The notes under the pieces: model-generated
Database searches by the model: none
Told to the model about the DNA's origin: nothing
The model's input: only the letters and a program-made list of their open reading frames with translations
Shown: positions 1 to 6,183 of the stretch, piece after piece
Position numbering within the stretch: position 1 is the stretch's first letter
How the letters are laid out: each line of letters starts with the position of its first letter
Made by a program: the position numbers and the translations under genes
Origin: Acidimicrobiia bacterium
Lineage (GTDB): Bacteria > Actinomycetota > Acidimicrobiia > Acidimicrobiales > Ilumatobacteraceae
Reading direction: 5' to 3'
DNA: 13,130 bases
NCBI GenBank assembly: GCA_030425785.1
Contig: JAUHYJ010000033.1
Coordinates: forward strand, 1 to 13,130

Positions 1-1
1 C

Positions 2-562
2 GCTTGGACCATGGTGGTGCTCTCGTTCCTCGACTACGGCTATCAGCGCTTCCAGCACCGGCGCGACATGCGCATGACGAAGCAGGAGGTCAAGGACGAG
101 TACCGCAACGCCGAGGGCGACGGCATGGTGAAGGGCCGGATCCGGGCCCTGCAGCGGTCGATGGCGCGCAACCGGATGCTCGCCGACATCGGGAACGCCG
201 ACGTGATCGTCACGAACCCGACCCACATCGCCGTGGCACTGAAGTACGACCCGGCGGTCGGTCGCGCCCCGGTCGTCGTCGCGACCGGGGCCAACTCGCT
301 CGCCGATCGGATTCGTCAGCGTGGGAGCGAGGCCGACGTGCCGATCGTCGAGGCGAAACCGCTCGCTCGCGCCCTGTGGCGTGCCTGCGACCCGGGCGAC
401 GAGATCCCGGCGACGACGTACGAGGCCGTGGCACAGGTGCTCGCATTCGTCCGTCGACTCGATCGGCGGCTCACGTCCGGTCGGCGACTCGAGCTGCCCT
501 CGCACGTCGACCTCCGGGCCGACGAGCTCGACGGGGTGCCCCGCAAACGCCGCCGCGGCTGA
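2..562 (+). CDS. flhB: FlhB, flagellar type III export switch protein, C-terminal part (5' end outside window)
   Basis: This is the last 186 residues of FlhB. The open frame continues to the left edge, so the N-terminal membrane helices lie outside the window. FlhB sits in the inner membrane with FlhA in the flagellar export gate and switches export from rod/hook to filament substrates. What is visible is the end of the last membrane helix, the cytoplasmic linker with the family-typical pattern MTKQEVKDEYRNAEGD, and the self-cleavage motif NPTH at 215-226. Cleavage between Asn and Pro splits the cytoplasmic domain and enables the specificity switch. The following block (IAVALKYDP, then a conserved VPIVEAKPLARALW) is the FlhB C-terminal subdomain. 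The tail after it is short and ends in Arg/Lys. Identification is firm because of NPTH and its surroundings. The ATG at 11 is internal. Confidence 0.96.
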   Translation, partial: AWTMVVLSFLDYGYQRFQHRRDMRMTKQEVKDEYRNAEGDGMVKGRIRALQRSMARNRMLADIGNADVIVTNPTHIAVALKYDPAVGRAPVVVATGANSLADRIRQRGSEADVPIVEAKPLARALWRACDPGDEIPATTYEAVAQVLAFVRRLDRRLTSGRRLELPSHVDLRADELDGVPRKRRRG

Positions 563-573
563 CCCGCTCCCTC

Positions 574-625
574 CGAACGCGTGAGGTTGCTGCGCAGAGC
601 TCTGCGCAGCAACCTCACGCGTTCG
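574..625. terminator. Perfect 52-bp palindrome between convergent flhB and csrA; probable bidirectional terminator
   Basis: Bases 574-599 are the exact reverse complement of 600-625: two 26-bp arms, no mismatch and no spacer, centred on AGAGCTCT. It begins 12 bp after the flhB stop and ends 13 bp before the csrA stop, so it is the only thing between two converging genes. Transcribed from either strand it would fold into a very long GC-rich hairpin. There is no T-tract on either side, so this would be a non-canonical terminator. It could also be a dispersed palindromic repeat. Confidence 0.7.
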
Positions 626-638
626 CTGGGACGGGGTG

Positions 639-902
639 TCAGTCGGCGTTCGGCTTCGGGCGGCGGGGGATCGACCCGGCCGACACGGCGCGGCCGGTGT
701 TGGCGACCGGGCCGGCGGCGCCCGCCTGCGCCTCGCGGTTCGCTTCGGAGATCGCGAGGTAGACCTCCTGGCGGTGGACGTCGACGCTGCGCGGCGCCTC
801 GACACCGATGCGGACGTGGTCGCGTCCCGCCTCCATGACGGTGATGACGATGTCGTCGCCGATCATGATGCTCTCGCCGGCGCGCCGGCTGAGGATCAGC
901 AC
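639..902 (-). CDS. csrA: CsrA, carbon storage/flagellin translation regulator
   Basis: An 87-residue protein. Residues 1 to about 58 match CsrA throughout: MLILSRRAGESIMIGDDI at the start, then VRIGVEAPRSVDVHRQEVY. CsrA is a dimeric RNA-binding protein that binds GGA motifs in mRNA leaders and blocks translation; in Gram-positive bacteria its main target is flagellin mRNA, and FliW antagonises it. The start is GTG at 902, which gives the canonical N-terminus. It overlaps the fliW stop by 7 bp (GTGCTGA), so translational coupling is likely. The C-terminal tail, from about residue 59, is Ala/Gly/Pro-rich, is not part of the usual fold and makes the protein longer than the roughly 60-75 residues typical of the family. 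The gene is transcribed opposite to flhB and flhA. Confidence 0.96.
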   Translation of the reverse strand: MLILSRRAGESIMIGDDIVITVMEAGRDHVRIGVEAPRSVDVHRQEVYLAISEANREAQAGAAGPVANTGRAVSAGSIPRRPKPNAD

Positions 903-1372
903 GGGGTGGCCTCCGTCGCAGGCCCGGCCTCGGCGAGTGGTGCGTGCACCGGCCAGCTCGAGTCCTGCAGGATCACCTGGCGCCCGACGCGGCGGTTCGT
1001 GTCGATGACGACCGGGGCGAGCAGGTTGGAGGTGAGGCGCACGCCGTCATTCTCACGCCGGACGGTGACGATCGCAAGAACGCACAGATCGTCGGCATCG
1101 GCGTCGTCGACCTCGGCGGGGTCGACGTCGATGTCGTAGTCGGGGTACGCCGACCACGGCACGATCGTGAGGAACGCGAGTTCGGGATCGTCGACGTCGT
1201 GCAGCCAGAACAGGGTGTGATGGTCGCCGAGCTCGACCGAACCCGGCATCTGGCCGGCGCCGAGCAGGATCATCCGGCGCTCGCCGGGGAAGCCCGGCAG
1301 CCCGTCGGGAAAGGACACCACTTCGTCGTCTGCTGCTTCGATCGTGCCGAACCGGCTGGTCTCGACCTGCAT
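896..1372 (-). CDS. fliW: FliW, flagellar assembly factor / CsrA antagonist
   Basis: A 158-residue protein starting at ATG 1372. The frame is open further upstream, but this start is preceded at 8 bp by a perfect AGGAGG and gives the normal FliW beginning (MQVETSRFGTIE). Family features visible are VVSFPDGLPGFPGERR near residues 18-33, then FWLHDVDDPELAFLTIVPW, and near the end a conserved stretch with TSNLLAPVVIDTNRRVGRQV. FliW binds newly made flagellin and, when free, binds CsrA and relieves repression of flagellin mRNA, so flagellin synthesis follows export. It lies directly upstream of csrA with overlapping ends, the usual pairing. The segment after residue 85 carries a run of Asp/Glu (DIDVDPAEVDDADADD), more acidic than I would expect. 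Confidence 0.95.
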   Translation of the reverse strand: MQVETSRFGTIEAADDEVVSFPDGLPGFPGERRMILLGAGQMPGSVELGDHHTLFWLHDVDDPELAFLTIVPWSAYPDYDIDVDPAEVDDADADDLCVLAIVTVRRENDGVRLTSNLLAPVVIDTNRRVGRQVILQDSSWPVHAPLAEAGPATEATPC

Positions 1373-1380
1373 GTTCACGG

Positions 1381-1386
1381 CCTCCT
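1381..1386 (-). promoter_or_regulatory. Ribosome binding site of fliW (AGGAGG)
   Basis: Read on the minus strand this is a perfect Shine-Dalgarno, AGGAGG, 8 bp before the ATG at 1372. It decides the fliW start against the longer in-frame extension that begins at 1516. It also contains a GGA, the core of CsrA sites, so autoregulation by CsrA is possible, but that is inference. Confidence 0.8.
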
Positions 1387-1396
1387 CTCGCCGGTG

Positions 1397-1425
1397 AGTA
1401 TCGCGTCCGGCCGCCTCCACGACAA
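1397..1425 (-). promoter_or_regulatory. Candidate promoter for fliW-csrA
   Basis: On the minus strand TTGTCG (1420-1425) is followed after exactly 17 bp by GATACT (1397-1402). Each matches the housekeeping -35 and -10 hexamers at 4 of 6 positions with ideal spacing. A start near 1390 would leave a leader of about 18 bases ending at the fliW Shine-Dalgarno. The match is modest and the region is GC-rich, so chance is possible. No flagellar sigma-28 type motif was seen here. Confidence 0.3.
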
Positions 1426-1518
1426 ACGTGGCGGGTAGCGGACGATCCAGATGGTCCGGCGACGGGCGCGGTGCGCACTGAGCGTTCGCGGCCGTTCCGT
1501 GCCCACCACGAACCACTC

Positions 1519-3606
1519 ATGGATCTCCAGAACTCACGCCTCGCACAGGCCGGTTTCCCGGCGGTCATCGTCCTCGTCGTGACGGTGATGATCCTGCCGT
1601 TGCCGTCGAGCCTGCTCGATCTGCTGCTGGTCGCGAACATCTCGACCGCCGTGCTGATCCTGCTGGTCTCGATCAACGTGCGCCGGGCCCTCGACTTCTC
1701 GTCGTTCCCGTCGCTGCTGCTCGTCGTGACGTTGTTCCGCATCGGCCTGAACGTGTCGACGTCTCGTGCCGTGCTGTCGCGCGGTGACGCGGGCGGTGTC
1801 ATCGAGACCTTCGGCTCGTTCGTCGTCGGCGGCAACATCGTCGTCGGCATCGTGATCTTCGTGATCATCACGCTCGTCCAGTTCGTCGTGATCTCGAACG
1901 GCTCGGGTCGCGTCGCCGAGGTCTCGGCCCGCTTCACGCTCGACGCCATGCCCGGCAAGCAGATGGCGATCGACGCCGACCTCAACGCCGGGATGCTGAC
2001 CGACGAGGAGGCCAAGCAGCGGCGCAAGGAGGTCGCCGACGAGGCCGACTTCTACGGTGCGATGGACGGCGCGTCCAAGTTCGTGAAGGGCGACGCGATC
2101 GCCGGTCTGGTGATCACGCTCGTCAACCTGGTCGGCGGCCTCATCGTCGGCGTCATGCAGATGGGCATGGACATCGGCGACGCCGTCGCCACGTACAGCA
2201 TGCTCACCGTCGGCGACGGCCTCGTCGCCCAGATCCCGGCGCTGCTGGTGTCGATCTCGTCCGGTCTGATCGTCACCCGCTCGAACGGGGAGACCGACCT
2301 CGGCAACGACGTGCTGGGCCAGTTCTCGCGCCAGGGCGACGCGATCCGCTCGGGCGGCGTCGTGGTGACCCTGCTCATGTTCGTCCCCGGGATGCCCAAG
2401 GTGCCGTTCCTGATCTGCGGCAGCGCGCTGATCCTGATCGGGCACCGACTGATGCAGCGCCCCGAGCCGGCCCCGGCGTTCGACGAGGACGCCGATGGCG
2501 GTGAGGCGGTGGCCGAGTCGCCGCAGCAGTTGGCGATCGACGCGCGCGTCGAGCCGCTCGAGCTCGACATCTCGGTCGATCTCATCGCGCTGGTCGACAG
2601 CTCGCGCGGCGGCGACCTGCTCGATCGGGTCGGTGCGCTGCGGCGCAAGATCGCGGCCGAGTTGGGCTTCGTGATGCCGGCGATCCGGACGCGTGACAAC
2701 GTCGACCTGCCGTCGAACACGTACATCCTGCGGATCCACGGCGTCGAGCTCGGCCGCGGCGAGGCGCCCGCCGAACGCGTCCTCGTGATCGGTGACGACC
2801 TCGACCGCTTCCCGGGCACCGACGTCGTCGAGCCGGTCTTCGGTCTGGCGGCCAAGTGGGTGCCGACCGAGTTCGGGCCCGAGGCGGAGATCGCCGGCTA
2901 CACCGTGGTCGATCGGTCGGCCCTGATCGTGACCCACCTGGCCGAGCTGGTCCGTCGCAGCGCCGGTCGGCTCCTGTCGCGCACCGACGTCAAGGAGCTC
3001 GTCGACGGCGTCGGCGCCACCGACCCCGCGGTCGTCGAGGACCTCAGCTCGCAGTCGGTCGGGCTCGGTGAGATCCAGCGGGTGCTCGCCACCCTGCTCG
3101 ACGACGGGATCGGCATCCGCGACCTGGTCCGGATCCTCGAGGCGATCGGCGAGCGTGCCCGCACGTCGCGTTCGACCGACGCGCTCGTCGAGGCGGCACG
3201 GGCGTCGCTCGGCCCGGCGATCACCGCCGGGTTGGCGGTCGACGGTGTGCTCCGCCTCGTCACGCTCGACCCACGGCTCGAGACCGGGATGGCCGAGCGG
3301 CACGAGATGACCGACGCCGGTGGCGTGCTCCAGCTGGGCCCGCTGCTCCACGAGCACCTGGTCGGCGAGTTGCAGCGCATCGTCGGCGTGGCGGGTGCGC
3401 TCGGTGTGCCGGCGGTGGTCGTGTGTGCGGCGCCGCTCCGCCCGGCACTGTCGCGCCTCGTCAACCAGACCGTCCCGAACGTGACGGTCGTGTCCTATCA
3501 GGAGATCGGTGACCACCTCGGGGTGGAAGTCATCGACGCCGTCCACGCGCCGGCCCCGCCGGCGCCGAACATGGAGAACGGCCATGAGCCTCTTGCACGA
3601 GTCTGA
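1519..3606 (+). CDS. flhA: FlhA, flagellar type III export gate protein
   Basis: A 695-residue protein of normal FlhA length. Residues 1 to about 310 hold the hydrophobic helices, and the FHIPEP family signature RIGLNVSTSR is at residues 74-83. The conserved cytoplasmic loop follows (ARFTLDAMPGKQMAIDADLN, about 137-156), then DGASKFVKGDAIAG. From about residue 345 the soluble domain docks chaperone-substrate complexes and contains WVPTEFGPEAEIAGYTVVD. FlhA forms the nonameric ring under the basal body and couples export to ion flow. ATG 1519 was chosen because it fits the family N-terminus; an in-frame GTG at 1471 would add 16 basic residues unlike FlhA. No good Shine-Dalgarno precedes either start. 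The gene is divergent from fliW and heads an overlapping run with the next two genes. The closing residues (PAPPAPNMENG) are family-atypical. Confidence 0.97.
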   Translation: MDLQNSRLAQAGFPAVIVLVVTVMILPLPSSLLDLLLVANISTAVLILLVSINVRRALDFSSFPSLLLVVTLFRIGLNVSTSRAVLSRGDAGGVIETFGSFVVGGNIVVGIVIFVIITLVQFVVISNGSGRVAEVSARFTLDAMPGKQMAIDADLNAGMLTDEEAKQRRKEVADEADFYGAMDGASKFVKGDAIAGLVITLVNLVGGLIVGVMQMGMDIGDAVATYSMLTVGDGLVAQIPALLVSISSGLIVTRSNGETDLGNDVLGQFSRQGDAIRSGGVVVTLLMFVPGMPKVPFLICGSALILIGHRLMQRPEPAPAFDEDADGGEAVAESPQQLAIDARVEPLELDISVDLIALVDSSRGGDLLDRVGALRRKIAAELGFVMPAIRTRDNVDLPSNTYILRIHGVELGRGEAPAERVLVIGDDLDRFPGTDVVEPVFGLAAKWVPTEFGPEAEIAGYTVVDRSALIVTHLAELVRRSAGRLLSRTDVKELVDGVGATDPAVVEDLSSQSVGLGEIQRVLATLLDDGIGIRDLVRILEAIGERARTSRSTDALVEAARASLGPAITAGLAVDGVLRLVTLDPRLETGMAERHEMTDAGGVLQLGPLLHEHLVGELQRIVGVAGALGVPAVVVCAAPLRPALSRLVNQTVPNVTVVSYQEIGDHLGVEVIDAVHAPAPPAPNMENGHEPLARV

Positions 3607-4747
3607 GATCGAGATCGACGAACCGCACCGGTTCAGGGCGCCGACGATCGACGCCGCACTCGCCGACGCACGAGCGGCGCTCGGTGACGACGTCCGGATC
3701 GTCGAGGCGAACCGGATCCGCCGCGGCGGCGTCGGTGGGTTCTTCGCCACCGATCTCGGCGTCGAACTGATCGTCGCGATCGGACCCGAGTCGGCCGACG
3801 GCGACTCGGCGAACCTCGGGGGCGACGAGATCACGGTCGGCGTGGTCGATGCGGCACCGGAGTATCTCGATGCGGTGCTGCCCGCACGCCATCTGCCGCG
3901 GGCTTCGGCCACGACGTCACCGACGTCACCGACGGCGCCGGTGGCCGCGTCGGCCGCGTCGAGCGGCAAGCCGCACTTCTACGACCGGGTCGTGGAGGAG
4001 TCCGCGCCGGAACCGGTGCCGGCGGCTGCCACCTCCCCGGGCATCCAGCGCCTGCTCGACACCGCGACCAGCGCCGAGCGCCGCCCGGCGACGGTGTCGC
4101 GAGCGACGTTCGCCGACCATCTGGCCCGACACCTCGACGATGGTGGCGGTGCGAACCCGACCGTCGTCGTCGCCCGCGGCAGCTCGGCCCCGTCGGTCGA
4201 CGTGGCCGATGTCCGGGTGCCGAATCCGACGGTGGACGCCGACATGCCGATCGATCAGCGGGCGGAGGCGGTCACGGCGTCGACCGCGGTCGGCGAGCCG
4301 TCCGTCGCCCACTCCGGCGCCTCGGCGGACGCCGCGACCGAGATCGCCAGGGCCACAGCCGCGACCCCGTCGTCCGACGCGGCCATGTCCGACTCGGCCG
4401 GCGCCGCGCCGGGATCGACCGGCGACCCGTCGGCCCTGGCGAACGACGCCACCCCGGACGCCCCTGCCGAGGCGGCGAGCGCCGAGGTCGACACCGGACC
4501 CGCTCGGGGCACGCCGAACGCGTCGCGCCGTTCCGCGTCGTCGAGCAAGACCGCTCGCGATCCGCTCCGCCGACCGATCGACCTCGCGGCCGGCGCGGTC
4601 GGCCGTCTCGTCGAGCAGCTCTCGGACGTGAGCCCGGTGGAGGGCAGCCGGATGCGCGACCTCAGCCGACTGGTCGTGCGAGTGACCACCCCCGACGGTG
4701 CGACGATCGAGATCGCCGCCGAGTTGCACGGGGACGGCCATGTCTGA
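3584..4747 (+). CDS. FlhF-like protein with only the N-terminal domain; GTPase core absent
   Basis: A 387-residue protein starting at ATG 3584, with GGAGA just upstream, overlapping the end of flhA by 23 bp. Residues 16-66 resemble the N-terminal (B) domain of FlhF: RFRAPTIDAALADARAALG, then VRIVEANRIRRGGVGGFF and a short beta strand (VELIVAI). In FlhF this is followed by the SRP-type GTPase domain. Here instead about 230 residues are Ala/Thr/Ser/Pro/Asp-rich and probably disordered, and I see no P-loop (GxxxxGKT) or other G motif. The last 57 residues (331-387) look folded again: a helix with LAAGAVGRLVEQLSD, a basic link with SRMRDLSRLVVRV, then a strand. flhF commonly follows flhA, so position supports the relationship. 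Without GTPase and dimer interface it cannot act as a classical FlhF; the actual role is unknown. The longer frame from 3509 lies wholly inside flhA. Confidence 0.75.
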   Translation: MSLLHESEIEIDEPHRFRAPTIDAALADARAALGDDVRIVEANRIRRGGVGGFFATDLGVELIVAIGPESADGDSANLGGDEITVGVVDAAPEYLDAVLPARHLPRASATTSPTSPTAPVAASAASSGKPHFYDRVVEESAPEPVPAAATSPGIQRLLDTATSAERRPATVSRATFADHLARHLDDGGGANPTVVVARGSSAPSVDVADVRVPNPTVDADMPIDQRAEAVTASTAVGEPSVAHSGASADAATEIARATAATPSSDAAMSDSAGAAPGSTGDPSALANDATPDAPAEAASAEVDTGPARGTPNASRRSASSSKTARDPLRRPIDLAAGAVGRLVEQLSDVSPVEGSRMRDLSRLVVRVTTPDGATIEIAAELHGDGHV

Positions 4748-5057
4748 GGTCTCGGCGAACACGCCAGAGTTCCGCGTCGTGGTGCGCCGCACCGGTCGCG
4801 GTCCGCTGGCGCCGTACCGCTTCGCCGTGGCGATCTCGTTCGCGCTGCTGATCGCGGGCCGTGACCTGCTGGCGGCGGCAGAGCACGGCGTCGGTGTCGA
4901 CGATGCGCTCCTGCGTGCCGGCGTGGCGGGGCTCTTCGCCTGGGTGGTCCTCGGCGTCGTCAACTCGATCCTGCGTCAGGCGACCCCGGTTCGATCGCCG
5001 GCTGTGGCCGATCCGGCGGGCGACGCCGACGCGCCGGCCGAGCGCACCGCCGCCTGA
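4740..5057 (+). CDS. Small two-helix membrane protein of the flagellar operon, unknown function
   Basis: A 105-residue protein, not recognised as a named family. ATG 4740 overlaps the preceding gene by 8 bp (ATGTCTGA), which argues for coupled translation. Residues 1-26 are polar with several Arg (VVVRRTGRG). Two hydrophobic stretches follow at about 27-47 (FAVAISFALLIAG) and 59-78 (RAGVAGLFAWVVLGVV), separated by a short loop with acidic residues. The tail from 80 on is Pro/Ala/Asp-rich and disordered. With both ends polar and the N-terminus basic, an N-in/C-in hairpin is likely. Place and coupling suggest work with the export gate or with the FlhF-like protein, but nothing in the sequence says what. 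It is the last gene of the flhA run. Confidence 0.75.
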   Translation: MSEVSANTPEFRVVVRRTGRGPLAPYRFAVAISFALLIAGRDLLAAAEHGVGVDDALLRAGVAGLFAWVVLGVVNSILRQATPVRSPAVADPAGDADAPAERTAA

Positions 5058-5361
5058 TCCCGCCGCTGCCGTGTTCTGCCCGCGGCGGCCGCATGGTGAC
5101 CGTGATCGCTGCCCGGCCGCTCGAGCCAGCAGCCGACGACCGGCGCCAATTCATGATCCCGGATCAGCCGACGTGTTCGGGGAGCAGCCCTGATGGTGCG
5201 GAGCCGGCTGGTTCCCGGTCGCGCCAGATGACCATCGGGACACCTCCGTCGCCGTGGTCCAGCCGCCATTCGACTCGACGGGGTGGACCGCAGCGTCGGC
5301 GTTCGACACCACGGCGAGCTGTCGTCGCCGAGGTGCGGACCGAGCGCTGCGTCGAGGACCG
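5058..5361. other. Intergenic stretch between convergent genes, no convincing gene
   Basis: About 300 bp between the end of the flhA operon and the end of the SDR gene. All frames here give low-complexity Arg/Pro/Ser translations, and no start has a Shine-Dalgarno. It holds the weak hairpin at 5060-5088. The minus-strand frame continuing past the SDR stop to a TGA at 5164-5166 is the only one with a protein-like stretch (see findings). No repeat or tRNA was seen. Confidence 0.6.
5060..5088 (+). terminator. Possible hairpin after the flhA operon
   Basis: Directly after the stop at 5057, CCGCCGC (5060-5066) can pair with GCGGCGG (5082-5088) over a 15-base loop. No T-tract follows, so it is only a weak terminator candidate, and such pairings arise easily in DNA this rich in G and C. 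Confidence 0.3.
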
Positions 5362-6183
5362 TCAGAGACCGAACTGGGTTCGCATGCCGGCGACGAACTG
5401 CTCGTCGTGTTCGGGCGAGTAGCGGTGTGCCAAGAGCTGCGCCGCTCCGTCGCCGGAGATGTAGCGGATCCGATCGGTGCCGTCGGTCGCTGCGTGGAAG
5501 ATGACCTCGGCGACCTCGTGTGGCTCCTGGTTGTCGTCGGAGGCCTCTTCCTGCAACGCAGCGGCTGCCATGTCGACGAGCGGTTGATAGTCGGGGAACT
5601 CGGGGTCGTGGGTGAACACGAACGACCGGCCCCCGAAGTCGGTGTTGACGCCACCGGGCTCGACCAGCTTCACCCGGATGCCGAGTGCGGCGAGCTCGAA
5701 GTGGAGCGCCTCGGACAGTCCCTCGACGGCCCACTTCGAGCCGTGGTAGAGGCTGCCGAGTGGGAAGGTCATGCGCCCGCCGACCGAGGAGATGTTGATG
5801 ATGACGCCGTCGCGCTGTGCTCGCATCGACGGCAACACGGCCTTGATGGTCTCGACGAGGCCGAACACGTTGACGTCGAACTGGCGGCGCAGCACCGACA
5901 TCGGCGTGGCCTCGAGGGGGCCGTAGGCGCCATAGCCGGCGTTGTTGAGCAACACGTCGATCGCGCCGAAGTGATCGATGGCGTCGGCGACCGAGGCGGT
6001 GATCGACTCGCTGTCGAGCAGGTCGAGCGCCGTCACGAGGACGTTGTCCCGGCCGGCGAGTTCGGCGCCGTCGTCGGTGTTGCGCATGGTCGCAACGACG
6101 TTCCAGCCGCGATCGGCGAACAGGACGGCCGACGCCTTCCCGATGCCCGAGCTGGCACCCGTGATGAGGATCGTCCGGGTCAT
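5362..6183 (-). CDS. SDR family NAD(P)-dependent oxidoreductase
   Basis: A 273-residue classical short-chain dehydrogenase/reductase. The Rossmann cofactor motif TGASSGIG is at residues 8-15, NNAG at 80-83, and the catalytic set is Ser133 (NISSVGG), Tyr146 and Lys150 (YHGSK). EPGGVNTDF near 175-183 is the usual substrate/cofactor lid region. The enzyme should oxidise an alcohol or reduce a carbonyl using NAD(H) or NADP(H) in the cytoplasm. The pattern resembles the 17-beta-hydroxysteroid-dehydrogenase-like branch, but the substrate cannot be read from sequence. ATG 6183 overlaps the hchA stop in ATGA, so the two genes are one transcription unit with coupled translation. It converges on the flhA operon and has no flagellar link. 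A long upstream continuation of its frame (to 6936) is a shadow of hchA. Confidence 0.92.
   Translation of the reverse strand: MTRTILITGASSGIGKASAVLFADRGWNVVATMRNTDDGAELAGRDNVLVTALDLLDSESITASVADAIDHFGAIDVLLNNAGYGAYGPLEATPMSVLRRQFDVNVFGLVETIKAVLPSMRAQRDGVIINISSVGGRMTFPLGSLYHGSKWAVEGLSEALHFELAALGIRVKLVEPGGVNTDFGGRSFVFTHDPEFPDYQPLVDMAAAALQEEASDDNQEPHEVAEVIFHAATDGTDRIRYISGDGAAQLLAHRYSPEHDEQFVAGMRTQFGL

Noticed and set aside
4..762. Open frame of 252 codons running through flhB and the palindrome
   Set aside because: Arg/Pro/Gly-rich translation in another frame of flhB, crossing the terminator palindrome; no Shine-Dalgarno.
1471..1518. Upstream GTG start for flhA
   Set aside because: Adds a 16-residue Arg/His-rich extension not seen in FlhA, with no Shine-Dalgarno. 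ATG 1519 gives the family-type N-terminus.
1534..3969. Open frame of 811 codons on the minus strand
   Set aside because: Antisense to flhA and the FlhF-like gene. It is rich in Asp/His/Arg/Gln, with no domain pattern, the usual mirror of G/C-ending codons. FlhA on the other strand is certain.
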